From: Rhodococcus sp. HNM0569
GTDB lineage: Bacteria > Actinomycetota > Actinomycetes > Mycobacteriales > Mycobacteriaceae
Assembly: GCF_012726205.1 (NCBI RefSeq)
Contig: NZ_JAASAE010000003.1
Location: 186,001 to 250,000 of the forward strand
Length of the DNA stretch: 64,000 bases
Reading direction: 5' to 3'
Part shown: positions 54,253 to 62,775 of the stretch, one piece after another
Numbering within the stretch: the first letter of the stretch is position 1
Layout of the letters: each line of letters opens with the position of its first letter
Translations under genes and position numbers: made by a program
The notes under the pieces: generated by a model
What the model was told of the DNA's origin: nothing
The model's database searches: none
What the model saw: the letters and a program-made list of their open reading frames with translations, nothing else

Positions 54253-55650
54253 CTATGCGGCGTGCGCTTCTTCGTGTCTCTCCGGAGGCTGCGAGGCGGC
54301 CGCGGCGTCTTCGGTACCGGAGTCGACGCGTTCGAAGAAGCGGGCCGGCTCCGGATCCTGCGCCATGTGGAAGTGCGGGCGCTGGTGGCCGAGGAACGAC
54401 TCGAACCACGAGAGCACGGTGACGGCGCGGTTGCGGAAGCCGATCAGGTAGTAGACGTGCACCGCGAGCCACGTGAGCCACGCGAGCATGCCGGTGAGCT
54501 CGAGCTTGCCCACCCGCGTGATGGCGCGGAAACGATTGATGATCGCCATGCTGCCCTTGTCCATGTACTTGAACGCGGTGCCGCGGGCGATCTTGCCGGT
54601 GATGGTCTTCGCTACGTGCCGGCCTTCCTGCATCGCGACGGGCGACTGCCCGGGCAACTTGTCGAGCGACGTCATGTCGCCGATCGCGTACACGTCGGCG
54701 TATCCGCCGACGGTGAGGTCGCGGTTGATGAGCAGGCGGCCCGCGCGGTCAGTGTCGCAGCCGGTGCGCTGCGCGAGCACGCCTGCGAAGTCGTTGGCCT
54801 GCACGCCCGCCGACCAGATGACGGTCTCGGCGGTGATGCGCTGTTCGCCGTCGGTCTTGGACTTGACGGTGACGCCGTGCTCGTCGATGTCGGTGACCAT
54901 CGTGTCGAGGACGACCTCGACGCCGGACTTCTCGAGCGAATCCTTCGAGTACTCCGACAGCTTGCCGCCGAAAGGCGGCAGCACGAGCCCCGCACCCTCG
55001 ACGAGCTTGACGCTGACGTCGTCGGCGGACAGACCGTGGAAGGTCTGCTCGACATAGCGCTGCGCGAGCTCACGGATCTGGCCCGCGAGTTCGACGCCCG
55101 TCGGGCCCGCGCCCACGACGACGAAGCTCAGCAGGTCGCGGCGGCGTGCGGCGTCCTTGGTGGTGTTCGCTTCCTCGAAGCAGCGCAGGATCTGCTTGCG
55201 CAGCGCCTCGGCGTCCTCGACGGTCTTGAGCGCGAAGGTGACCTTCGCGAAGTGGTCGTTGCCGAAGTACGACTGACGCGCACCGGTGGCGGCGACGAGC
55301 GACTTGTAGCCGATCGTGTGCACGACGCCGTCTGCCACGTAGTCGACCTCGTGGTCGTCGGGGCGCACGTCGACGACGCGACCCAGGCGGACGTCACCGT
55401 TGGGGAACTTGGCGAGGATGGAGCGCACGGGCGGCGCGATCTCGGCGGCCGACAGGACGCCGGTGGCCACCTGGTAGAGCAGCGGCTGGAACAGGTGTTC
55501 CGTGGTCTCGGAGATGAGGACGAACGGGGTGCCCGCCTTGCCGAGCTTCTTCGCGGTCGCGAGAGCCCCGAACCCCGAACCCACGATGACGACGTCGGTG
55601 CTGTCTGCCGTCTCGGTGCGGGTCGTGCGGTCCATCTCGGCGTTACCCAC
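54253..55650 (-). CDS. ndh: Type II NADH dehydrogenase
   Basis: The 465-residue NDH-2 has an N-terminal FAD motif 'VVIVGSGFGALATAKKL', the quinone-proximal 'FQPLLYQVATG', the NADH motif 'VVVGAGPTGVELAGQIREL' and 'VYAIGDMTSLD'. C-terminal helices ('GMLAWLTWLAVHVYYLIGF') attach it to the membrane. It oxidises NADH and reduces menaquinone without proton pumping. GTG 55650 has GGAGG 6 nt upstream. The divergent lysR gene lies 126 nt away. Confidence 0.94.
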   Translation of the reverse strand: MGNAEMDRTTRTETADSTDVVIVGSGFGALATAKKLGKAGTPFVLISETTEHLFQPLLYQVATGVLSAAEIAPPVRSILAKFPNGDVRLGRVVDVRPDDHEVDYVADGVVHTIGYKSLVAATGARQSYFGNDHFAKVTFALKTVEDAEALRKQILRCFEEANTTKDAARRRDLLSFVVVGAGPTGVELAGQIRELAQRYVEQTFHGLSADDVSVKLVEGAGLVLPPFGGKLSEYSKDSLEKSGVEVVLDTMVTDIDEHGVTVKSKTDGEQRITAETVIWSAGVQANDFAGVLAQRTGCDTDRAGRLLINRDLTVGGYADVYAIGDMTSLDKLPGQSPVAMQEGRHVAKTITGKIARGTAFKYMDKGSMAIINRFRAITRVGKLELTGMLAWLTWLAVHVYYLIGFRNRAVTVLSWFESFLGHQRPHFHMAQDPEPARFFERVDSGTEDAAAASQPPERHEEAHAA

Positions 55651-55776
55651 GGAATACCTCCAAAATCACGAACGCGTATATGAAGAACAACGTAGAGAGG
55701 CGGAGGCTGTTCCTGCTACCAAGCTGGATCATCGGTATATCTCTTATCGCGTTCGCTCATATATAGACTCGACGGC

Positions 55777-56682
55777 ATGGACTTCCGCCAGCTCCGGTAC
55801 TTCCTCGCGGTCAGCGAGGAGCTGAGCTTCAGCCGTGCCGCGGAACGGTGCTTCATCTCGCAGTCCGCGATCAGCCACCAGGTCACCAACCTGGAACGGG
55901 ATCTGGGGGCCCGGTTGTTCGAGCGTTCGACGCGCATGGTGCGTCTGACCTCGGCGGGGTCGCGTCTGGTCCCGATCGCACAGCAGGTGCTCACGCTCGA
56001 AGCGCAGGCGTACGCAGTGGCGCGCGAGCCCAAGAACCGAATCCGCATCACCGCCAACATGAGCTTCGGCGCGCAGAGCCTCGACGCGATCGCGGAAGCG
56101 CGCAGGCAACACCCCGGAATGGACATCGAGTTCGTCATCAAAAGCTTCACCGACCGCATCGATGCCGTCGTGTCGGGTGACGCCGACATCGCGCTGATCC
56201 GCGGAAACGCGGTGCGGCCAGGTCTCGAAACGGTCCCGCTCGGCGTCGAGGACCTGGTGATCGTGACCTCGCGCGAGCACCCGCTGTCGGCGTTCTCGAC
56301 CGTCGATCTCGGCGAGCTCGCGCCCTACCCGCTGCTGCTGCCGCCGAAGCACAGCCAAGTGTTCATCCACACCGTCGTCGAGGACGCGTTCGAAGAGGTC
56401 GGCAGGCGCGTCCAGCTCGGCCCGGCGATCGCGCGCGACCACTCCGCGACGCTCGACGTCATCACGAACCCACGGGCGTGGACGGTGCTCTATCCGAGCA
56501 CCGCGGAGGAGACGCGCCGTAGCGGCTTGCACCTGATGCGGGAGGCGAACAACCGGTTGCGCGTGCCGGTGTGCGGCGTGGTGCGCAGCGGGGCGACGGC
56601 ATCGGCGGGCATGACGGCGGTACTCGAGGCGCTGCGGAGCTCGATCGGCGCCGACGGTACGGACGACGGCCCGCGCGGCTGA
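55777..56682 (+). CDS. LysR-family transcriptional regulator
   Basis: The 301-residue LysR protein has the winged HTH 'MDFRQLRYFLAVSEELSFSR' (first 20 residues) with 'QSAISHQVTNLERDLGARLF', then an effector-binding domain. It is divergent from ndh, and the 126-nt spacer has an AT-rich segment around 55735-55765 ('TATATAGAC') where a LysR box and the promoter may lie. LysR regulators often control the adjacent divergent gene, so ndh is a candidate target. The effector is unknown. Confidence 0.88.
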   Translation: MDFRQLRYFLAVSEELSFSRAAERCFISQSAISHQVTNLERDLGARLFERSTRMVRLTSAGSRLVPIAQQVLTLEAQAYAVAREPKNRIRITANMSFGAQSLDAIAEARRQHPGMDIEFVIKSFTDRIDAVVSGDADIALIRGNAVRPGLETVPLGVEDLVIVTSREHPLSAFSTVDLGELAPYPLLLPPKHSQVFIHTVVEDAFEEVGRRVQLGPAIARDHSATLDVITNPRAWTVLYPSTAEETRRSGLHLMREANNRLRVPVCGVVRSGATASAGMTAVLEALRSSIGADGTDDGPRG

Positions 56683-56685
56683 GCG

Positions 56686-57495
56686 TCAGCCGGGGCCGAG
56701 TGCGAGATCGGGTCGGTCGCCGCGCCCGCGCAACCAGCGCCCGGGCAGCTTGCCCGCGAGTTCGCCGAGGGGCCCGACGGCGGCGCTGAGCAGTTCGACC
56801 GTCTCCTGCAGGACGTCGACGCTCTGGCCGAGTCGTTCGAGATTGGGTGCGACCGAGGTGAGGGTCTGCGACAGCGACACGATCTGGTCGAGCGGGCCGT
56901 CCTCCGCGATCAGTCGCTCGAAAGCGCCGTTCTCGGCGAGCAGGGTTTCGAGGATGCCCTGCTCGGCGAGTGCGCGGTCGAGGACGCCGCCCTTCGCGGT
57001 GAGCCGCTCGACGGCGCCCTCTTCGGCGGTGAGCCGTTCGAGGGGCCCGTCTTCGGCGGTGAGCCGGTCGAGCAGCCCGCCGGGAGCGAGCAGCCGATCG
57101 AGCGCGCCGTCCTCGGCGAGCACGCGGTCGAGCGGGCCGCCGCGTGCGAGGAGCCGCTCGAGGGGGCCTCCCGGCTCGAGCAGCCGTTCGAGGGTGCCGC
57201 CAGGCGCGGTGAGCCGGTCGACCGGTCCGCCGGGGCTCAACAGCCGGTCGAGGGGACCCCCGGGCGCGAGGGCCTGGCCGAGGGGTCGCTCGTCCGACGT
57301 GAGGTTCGAGATCTGGTAGAGCATCTGCAGCGGTGCGCGCGTGCTCGCGAACGGGGAGGCGCCGGTGGCCGCCGCGGTGGTGCCCGCGACCGCCGCACGC
57401 GCGCTGCCGAGCGCGGCTTCGGCGATGCCGAGCGACGCCTCGGTGGCGGCGAGTCCGATGCGGACGGGCAGCGCGGCCAGCGACACCAGATTCAT
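56686..57495 (-). CDS. Decapeptide-repeat protein of unknown function
   Basis: The 269-residue protein has an Ala-rich N-terminus (~1-50), then 13 uninterrupted decapeptide repeats at residues 78-207 with consensus (P/E)GGPLDRLLA. After it comes a helical region with 'TLTSVAPNLERLGQSVDVLQE' and a basic tail. The repeats alternate Leu/Val/Ile with Arg/Asp/Glu and would form regular amphipathic turns. The lysR gene converges on it with a 3-nt gap. I do not recognise a family. No signal peptide or clear membrane segment. Confidence 0.75.
   Translation of the reverse strand: MNLVSLAALPVRIGLAATEASLGIAEAALGSARAAVAGTTAAATGASPFASTRAPLQMLYQISNLTSDERPLGQALAPGGPLDRLLSPGGPVDRLTAPGGTLERLLEPGGPLERLLARGGPLDRVLAEDGALDRLLAPGGLLDRLTAEDGPLERLTAEEGAVERLTAKGGVLDRALAEQGILETLLAENGAFERLIAEDGPLDQIVSLSQTLTSVAPNLERLGQSVDVLQETVELLSAAVGPLGELAGKLPGRWLRGRGDRPDLALGPG
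56875..57264 (-). repeat. Thirteen 30-bp tandem repeats encoding decapeptides
   Basis: This stretch of coding DNA consists of 13 diverged 30-bp units, each encoding one decapeptide. The Gly at position 3 and the hydrophobic residues at positions 5, 8 and 9 are best conserved. Units differ enough to be old, not a recent expansion. Confidence 0.85.
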
Positions 57496-57588
57496 AGGGT
57501 CACTGTAACCCGCGACACACGCGCAGAGCCTGCCGCGACGACCCGTCGGCCTCTCCCGGCAGCCGCCCGCCACGGAGGCAAGCAGGGC

Positions 57589-57606
57589 TCACAGCAAGCA
57601 CACAGG
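57589..57606 (+). promoter_or_regulatory. Putative PhoP box upstream of phoP
   Basis: TCACAGC (57589-57595), four bases, then ACACAGG (57600-57606) reproduce the spacing of the mycobacterial PhoP direct repeat TCACAGC-N4-TCACAGC, with the first unit exact and the second matching 5 of 7. It lies 43 nt before phoP, consistent with autoregulation. Confidence 0.6.
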
Positions 57607-57649
57607 CAACGGCCAGCCGAACTCCAGCGACGCGCGCGATCATGGCGGA

Positions 57650-58372
57650 GTGACCGAGAACTCGACCGCCGCCGAATCCGCCCCCGAAGCGCGCATCCTC
57701 GTCGTCGACGACGAGCCCACCATCATCGAGCTGCTGAGTGTGAGCCTGCGCTTCCAGGGTTTCGAGGTTGCAACCGCGTCCAGCGGGGCCGAAGGGCTCG
57801 ATGTTGCGCGCAAGTTCCGGCCGGACGCGCTGATCCTCGACGTCATGATGCCGGGCATGGACGGTCTCGGCATGCTGAAGCGGCTGCGTGCAGACGGCGT
57901 CGACGCCCCGGTCCTGTTCTTGACGGCGAAGGATTCGGTCGAGGACAAGGTGACCGGGCTGACCCTCGGGGCGGACGACTACGTCACGAAGCCGTTCAGC
58001 CTCGAAGAGGTGGTCACACGGCTGCGGGTGATCCTGCGCCGGGCGGGAACACTCGGTCGGGAGCAGGCGTCGTCGCGGGTCAGGTTCGCCGACCTCGAAC
58101 TCGACGACGACACCCGCGAGGTGTGGAAGGCGGGCGAACCGGTGTCCTTGTCGCCCACCGAGTTCACCTTGCTGCGCTACTTCATGGTCAACGCGGGCAC
58201 GGTGCTCAGCAAGCCGCGCATCCTCGATCACGTGTGGAACTACGACTTCGGTGGTGAGGTCGGCGTCGTCGAGTCGTACGTGTCGTATCTGCGGCGCAAG
58301 GTCGACACCGGGGACAAGCCACTCATCCACACTCTGCGCGGCGTCGGCTACGTGATGCGCGAGCCGCGATGA
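57650..58372 (+). CDS. phoP: Response regulator PhoP
   Basis: The 240-residue OmpR-family regulator has Asp64 as phosphoacceptor in 'ALILDVMMPGMDG', the lysine in 'DDYVTKPFSLEEVV' and a winged-helix output domain ('LSPTEFTLLRYFMVNAGTVL'). It resembles M. tuberculosis PhoP almost throughout, as I recall it, so I use the name. GTG 57650 is preferred by that similarity. It overlaps the sensor gene phoR by 4 nt. PhoP in relatives controls cell-envelope lipids and acid/pH responses. Confidence 0.92.
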   Translation: MTENSTAAESAPEARILVVDDEPTIIELLSVSLRFQGFEVATASSGAEGLDVARKFRPDALILDVMMPGMDGLGMLKRLRADGVDAPVLFLTAKDSVEDKVTGLTLGADDYVTKPFSLEEVVTRLRVILRRAGTLGREQASSRVRFADLELDDDTREVWKAGEPVSLSPTEFTLLRYFMVNAGTVLSKPRILDHVWNYDFGGEVGVVESYVSYLRRKVDTGDKPLIHTLRGVGYVMREPR

Positions 58373-59763
58373 AGAATCGCCTGCGCGCACTGCCGCTGCG
58401 GTTCACCCTCGTCGCCGCGGTGCTGGTACTCACGGCCGCAGGCCTGTTGGCGAGCGGGGCCGCCGTCACGTCCGCGCTGGAGAACTCGCTCATGTCGCGC
58501 GTCGACGCGCAGCTGCACGACGCCGCGCAGGGCTGGGCGAAGCCGCGCGACCAGCATCCGGTGCCGCCACCGGACGCACCCAGCCTCGGCCGCCCACCCA
58601 CCCCGTTCTTCGTGCAGATCGCGGATGCCGCGGGCGAGCCGCTGCGCACGATCAACGACAGCGACGCCGAGCCCGCCCTGCCGGACACGCCCGCGACGTC
58701 ACCGACGACGGTGCAGTCGGTCGGCGACTCGACGCCGCGCTGGCGCGTGCTCAGCACGACCGGTGCCGACGGAACCGTCACCGTCGCCGTCACCCTCACC
58801 GAGAACGACGAGACCGTCGAGCGGCTCATCGGGCTCGAGCTCGTGATCGGGGCGATCGTGCTCGTCCTGCTGGGTGTGGTCGGCTACTTCGTGGTGCGCC
58901 GGTCGTTGCGGCCGCTCGCCGAAGTCGAACGGACGGCGGCAGCGATCGCGTCGGGCGACCTGCATCGTCGTGTGCCCGAACGTGATTCACGGACCGAGGT
59001 CGGTAGGCTCACCGTCGCGCTCAACGGCATGCTCGCGCAGATCCAGCGGGCGTTCGCCGCGACCGAGGCGTCGGAGGAGTCGGCGCGCCGATCGGAGGAC
59101 CGGATGCGCCGCTTCGTCGCGGACGCGAGTCATGAGCTACGGACACCGCTCACCACCATCCGCGGCTTCTCCGAGCTGTACCGGCAGGGGGCGATGACCG
59201 ACACGGATGCGCTCATGGCGCGGATCGAGGGCGAGGCGTCGCGTATGGGCCTGCTCGTCGAAGACCTGCTCACGCTCGCGCGACTCGATTCGCAGCGGCC
59301 GCTCGAACGCGCACCGGTGGATCTGCTCGCCGTCGCGTCGGACGCGGTGCACGGCGCTCGAGCCGTCGCACCCGGCCGTGCGATCTCGCTCGTCGTCCTC
59401 GACGGCCCCGGCACAGCCGAGGTGAACGGTGACGACGCCCGGCTGCGTCAGGTGCTCGGCAACCTCCTGGGCAACGCGCTCGCGCACACACCCGAGAGCG
59501 CCGACGTCGTGGTGCGCCTCGGTACGACGGAGCGGACCGTGTTCTTCGAGGTGTCGGACACCGGGCCGGGCCTGAGCGAGGAGGACGCCGCGCACGTGTT
59601 CGAGCGCTTCTATCGCTCGGACACGTCGCGGGCGCGGCGCAGCGGCGGCTCCGGGCTCGGCTTGTCGATCGTCGCGGCCCTCGTCGCGGCACATGGCGGC
59701 ACCGTCACCGTCGACTCGCGTCCGGGCGAGGGCGCGACCTTCCGCGTCGAACTGCCGCGCTGA
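58369..59763 (+). CDS. phoR: Sensor histidine kinase PhoR
   Basis: The 464-residue kinase has two membrane segments (~12-33 and ~150-172) around an extracytoplasmic sensor region rich in Pro and Asp. A HAMP linker follows, then the H-box 'FVADASHELRTPLT' with His255, 'NLLGNALAHTP' (N-box), 'DTGPGL' (G1) and 'GGSGLGLSI' (G2). It overlaps phoP by 4 nt, and the two form a two-component system. The stop codon lies at the start of a 30-bp tandem repeat. Confidence 0.92.
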   Translation: MKNRLRALPLRFTLVAAVLVLTAAGLLASGAAVTSALENSLMSRVDAQLHDAAQGWAKPRDQHPVPPPDAPSLGRPPTPFFVQIADAAGEPLRTINDSDAEPALPDTPATSPTTVQSVGDSTPRWRVLSTTGADGTVTVAVTLTENDETVERLIGLELVIGAIVLVLLGVVGYFVVRRSLRPLAEVERTAAAIASGDLHRRVPERDSRTEVGRLTVALNGMLAQIQRAFAATEASEESARRSEDRMRRFVADASHELRTPLTTIRGFSELYRQGAMTDTDALMARIEGEASRMGLLVEDLLTLARLDSQRPLERAPVDLLAVASDAVHGARAVAPGRAISLVVLDGPGTAEVNGDDARLRQVLGNLLGNALAHTPESADVVVRLGTTERTVFFEVSDTGPGLSEEDAAHVFERFYRSDTSRARRSGGSGLGLSIVAALVAAHGGTVTVDSRPGEGATFRVELPR

Positions 59764-59819
59764 CGGGGTGGACGGCTGCGCCGTCAGCGCTGACCGGGTG
59801 GACGGCTGCGCCGTCAGCG
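59760..59819. repeat. Two tandem 30-bp repeats with hairpins between phoR and the HIT gene
   Basis: Units 59760-59789 and 59790-59819 differ at one base. Each starts with CTGAC and ends with GTCAGCG and contains the hairpin GACGGC-TGC-GCCGTC. The first unit contains the phoR stop codon and the second the stop codon of the opposing HIT gene. The hairpins probably act as a bidirectional terminator. Confidence 0.8.
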
Positions 59820-60242
59820 ATCCGACACGTGCCGGTCGTGGCCCTGCTCGCGCAGCGCGCCGCGGATCTTCGTGGCGGCCTCGTCGAGGGAGTGCGCCGA
59901 CGGCTCACGTTCGGCGTTCGCGAAGTCGAAGTTGCCGAGTTCGTACGCCGGGAACACGTGCACGTGCAGGTGCGGCACCTCGAGCCCCGCGACGACGAGG
60001 CCCGCACGCGGGGCGTCGAACGCCGCGACGACGGCCTTGCCCAGCGATTGTGCGACCGACGTGATGTGCTGCCACAGCGCCGGGTCGATCGACTGCCAGT
60101 TGTCGATCTCCTCGCGCGGTACGACGAGCGTGTGTCCCTGGGTGAACGGGTTGATCGTCAGGAATGCGACGACGTCGTCGTCCTCCCACACGAAGCGTCC
60201 GGGCAGCTCGCCGCTGATGATCTTGCTGAATACCGATGCCAT
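59814..60242 (-). CDS. HIT-family hydrolase
   Basis: This 142-residue histidine-triad protein contains '[20 protein letters not shown]', '[18 protein letters not shown]' and the triad '[10 protein letters not shown]' (His-x-His-x-His). Such enzymes hydrolyse nucleoside phosphoramidates or diadenosine polyphosphates. It converges on phoR, with its stop inside the tandem repeat. The divergent purD starts 105 nt away. Confidence 0.9.
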   Translation of the reverse strand: MASVFSKIISGELPGRFVWEDDDVVAFLTINPFTQGHTLVVPREEIDNWQSIDPALWQHITSVAQSLGKAVVAAFDAPRAGLVVAGLEVPHLHVHVFPAYELGNFDFANAEREPSAHSLDEAATKIRGALREQGHDRHVSDR

Positions 60243-60347
60243 GAGCCGAGGGTAGGGCAGCAGACCGTGTGGCCACTACGGTCCACGGCCCCGACCACCG
60301 CGACGGGCAGGTGACCGCGCCCGCGCGCGTGCCTCTAGGCTGTGGGC

Positions 60348-61598
60348 GTGCGCGTACTCGTCATCGGCTCCGGAGCCCGTGAACATGCCCTGCTGCTCGC
60401 TCTCCAGCGTGACCCCGGCGTCACCGGCCTGATCTGCGCGCCCGGCAATGCCGGCACCGCGGCGATCGCCGAGCAGCGCGCCGTCGACGTCGCCTCGGGC
60501 GAGGCCGTCGCGGAACTCGCGAAGGACGTCGCCGCCGACCTCGTCGTGATCGGTCCCGAGGTGCCGCTCGTGCTCGGCGTGGCCGACGCCGTGCGGGCCG
60601 CAGGTATCGCGTGCTTCGGCCCGTCCGCCGACGCCGCACGCATCGAGGGATCGAAGGCGTTCGCGAAGGACGTCATGGCCGCCGCGGACGTGCGCACCGC
60701 GCACAGCGAGATCGTGGACAATCCCGCCAAGCTCGATGCCGCACTCGATCGCTTCGGCCCCACCTGGGTCGTCAAGGACGACGGACTCGCGGCCGGCAAG
60801 GGAGTCGTCGTCACGCCCGATCGCGCCGCGGCCCGCGCGCACGCTGCCGACCTGCTCGAGAACGGGCATCCGGTCCTGCTCGAGTCGTTCCTCGACGGGC
60901 CCGAGGTGTCGCTGTTCAGCATCGTCGACGGGGAGACCGTCGTACCGCTGATCCCCGCCCAGGACCACAAGCGCGTCGGCGACGGGGACAGCGGGCCCAA
61001 CACCGGCGGTATGGGGGCGTACACGCCGCTGCCGTGGCTGCCCGACGAGACGGTCGACGAGATCGTCGAGAAGGTCGTGCGTCCTGTCGCCACCGAGATG
61101 GCCCGACGTGGCGTGCCGTTCTCGGGCCTGCTGTACGCGGGCCTCGCGATCGGTGCAGACGGACCCGCCGTCGTCGAGTTCAACTGCCGCTTCGGCGATC
61201 CGGAGACCCAGGCGGTGCTCGCGCTGCTCGAGAGCCCCCTCGGTGAGCTGCTGAATGCGGCCGCGAAGGGCACGCTCGCACAGGTGTCCGCGCCGCGCTG
61301 GAAGGACGGCGCCGCCGTCACGGTCGTGCTCGCAGCCGAGAACTACCCGGGCCCGCCGCGTACCGGCGACACGATCACCGGCGCCGACGCAGAGGGCGTC
61401 CTGCATGCCGGCACCAAGCGCGTCGACGGCCAGGTCGTGTCCGCGGGTGGACGCGTGCTCAGCGTCGTCGGCACCGGTGCGGACCTGGTGGCCGCCCGCG
61501 ACCAGGCGTACGAGCGCCTCTCGCACGTCGACCTGCCGGGTGGGCACTTCCGCACCGACATCGGCCTCGCCGCCGTCGAAGGTCGTATCACGTTGTAG
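60348..61598 (+). CDS. purD: Phosphoribosylamine-glycine ligase
   Basis: The 416-residue ATP-grasp enzyme begins '[19 protein letters not shown]', the standard PurD start. It has '[14 protein letters not shown]', '[23 protein letters not shown]' (split at family motif) and '[12 protein letters not shown]'. It ligates glycine to 5-phosphoribosylamine in purine synthesis. I chose GTG 60348; it has no ribosome binding site, and a TAGGCT lies about 10 nt upstream, so the mRNA may be leaderless. GTG 60342 would add two residues. Confidence 0.95.
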   Translation: MRVLVIGSGAREHALLLALQRDPGVTGLICAPGNAGTAAIAEQRAVDVASGEAVAELAKDVAADLVVIGPEVPLVLGVADAVRAAGIACFGPSADAARIEGSKAFAKDVMAAADVRTAHSEIVDNPAKLDAALDRFGPTWVVKDDGLAAGKGVVVTPDRAAARAHAADLLENGHPVLLESFLDGPEVSLFSIVDGETVVPLIPAQDHKRVGDGDSGPNTGGMGAYTPLPWLPDETVDEIVEKVVRPVATEMARRGVPFSGLLYAGLAIGADGPAVVEFNCRFGDPETQAVLALLESPLGELLNAAAKGTLAQVSAPRWKDGAAVTVVLAAENYPGPPRTGDTITGADAEGVLHAGTKRVDGQVVSAGGRVLSVVGTGADLVAARDQAYERLSHVDLPGGHFRTDIGLAAVEGRITL

Positions 61599-61675
61599 CA
61601 CCCCGCTTCTGCTCGGCCAGGGGAGGGTCGATCGGCGGCGGTCGGCCGTTCACGTCTGTTGTCTACAGTCTTCGG

Positions 61676-61721
61676 TATACTTGGAAACTGTTACGGCACA
61701 ACATATTTCGATGTAGTTGTG
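61676..61721 (+). promoter_or_regulatory. Candidate promoter and operator upstream of the micropeptide gene
   Basis: A consensus-like -10 TATACT lies at 61676-61681. It is followed by an inverted repeat CACAAC (61697-61702) / GTTGTG (61716-61721) in an AT-rich island. I see no clear -35. The region would give a leader of ~160 nt before the ATG at 61850. Confidence 0.4.
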
Positions 61722-61849
61722 TTACGCGATTCGGCTCGCATCCTCACCTGTGCGTAACGGCTCGGAAATCCGATCCCCATAGCGTCGGAGACGGCTCGAG
61801 GAACGAGCTCCGCCGCATCGGCGGGATCATTTCGGGGAAAGGAAATCGC

Positions 61850-61918
61850 ATGGGACTCGTGGCTGGATTGGTCGGAATCGTCGGCGACCTGCTGCACCTG
61901 CTGCTCGGCGGCTTGTGA
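61850..61918 (+). CDS. Putative 22-residue hydrophobic micropeptide
   Basis: A 23-codon frame starts after GGAAAGGAAAT. The peptide begins MGLVAGLVGIVGDLL and ends in a Leu/Gly-rich segment. It has one Asp and one His and no basic residue, so it is strongly hydrophobic and could span or lie in a membrane as one helix. A perfect 18-bp terminator hairpin starts 39 nt after the stop, and a promoter-like AT-rich region lies upstream, so it has the parts of a complete gene. No family recognised. Confidence 0.45.
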   Translation: MGLVAGLVGIVGDLLHLLLGGL

Positions 61919-61957
61919 GTCAGGCCGCACCCGGCGCCTCCGCGGGGTGACAGCCGC

Positions 61958-61998
61958 ATCGGGCGGTGCCCACTCTGCTCGAGTGGGCACCGCCCGAT
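61958..61998. terminator. Hairpin between the micropeptide gene and the hydroxybutyrate dehydrogenase gene
   Basis: A perfect 18-bp stem (61958-61975 with 61981-61998) with loop TGCTC lies between the putative micropeptide stop (plus strand) and the stop of the opposing SDR gene. Confidence 0.85.
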
Positions 61999-62025
61999 CA
62001 TGGTGCGGCAGTGGGTTCTGCGAGA

Positions 62026-62775
62026 TCAGCGGGAAGACCAGCCGCCGTCCATCGTGTACGACGCACCGGTCACCATCGCGGCGTCGTCGCCCGCGAGCCA
62101 CACGACGAGCGATGCCACCTCGTCCGGCCGCACGAGCCTCTTGATCGCGCTCTCGGTGAGCATGACGCGCTCGATCACCTCGGACTCGCTCATGTCGTGC
62201 ACACGCGCCTGGTCGGCGATCTGCTTCTGCACCAACGGGGTCGACACGTAGCCGGGGTCGACGCAGTTGCTCGTGACGCCGTGCTCCGCTCCCTCGAGCG
62301 CAGTCACCTTCGACAGCCCCTCGAGTGCATGTTTCGCGGTCACATAGGCCGACTTGTACGGCGAGGCCCGCAGTCCGTGGACCGATGACACGTTGATCAC
62401 GCGCCCGAAGCCATGTGCGTACATGTGCGGCAACGCCGCTCGGATCAGGAGAAACGGTGCCTCGACCATGATCTTCTGCATGTGCCGGAAGGTCGCGGGC
62501 GCCATGTCCTGGATCGGCGCCACCGACTGGATACCCGCGTTGTTGACGAGGATGTCGACGTCGAGCCGCAGATCGTCCAGCGCCGTGGTGTCGGCGAAGT
62601 CCACTGTCCATGCGACGCCGCCGATCTCGCCGGCTGTTTCTTCGGCCGCGTCCGCGTCGACATCGGCGACGGTGACGCGCGCGCCGCGCTCGGCGAGTGC
62701 CCGAGCGGAGGCCGCACCGATCCCGCTCGCTCCTCCCGTCACGAGGGCGGTGCGACCGTCGAGGGTGTCTCTCAT
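62026..62775 (-). CDS. 3-Hydroxybutyrate dehydrogenase
   Basis: The 249-residue SDR has 'TGGASGIG', 'VNNAGIQSVAPI', 'VSSVHGLRASPYKSAYVTAKHALEGL' (catalytic Ser and YxxxK within it) and 'LVQKQIADQARVH'. The 'QKQIADQA' and 'SVHGL..SP.K..Y' stretches are typical of BdhA-type D-3-hydroxybutyrate dehydrogenases. The start overlaps the transporter stop (ATGA), so the pair is an operon. That suggests uptake and oxidation of 3-hydroxybutyrate or a related hydroxy acid. Confidence 0.85.
   Translation of the reverse strand: MRDTLDGRTALVTGGASGIGAASARALAERGARVTVADVDADAAEETAGEIGGVAWTVDFADTTALDDLRLDVDILVNNAGIQSVAPIQDMAPATFRHMQKIMVEAPFLLIRAALPHMYAHGFGRVINVSSVHGLRASPYKSAYVTAKHALEGLSKVTALEGAEHGVTSNCVDPGYVSTPLVQKQIADQARVHDMSESEVIERVMLTESAIKRLVRPDEVASLVVWLAGDDAAMVTGASYTMDGGWSSR

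Noticed and set aside
54142-55683. A 513-residue plus-strand frame opposite ndh.
   Set aside because: It is the antisense of a clear type II NADH dehydrogenase and has no recognisable motif.
56875-57264. Regular 30-bp repeats considered as a CRISPR array.
   Set aside because: The units are contiguous with no spacers, are diverged, and are in frame within a gene. No cas genes are nearby.
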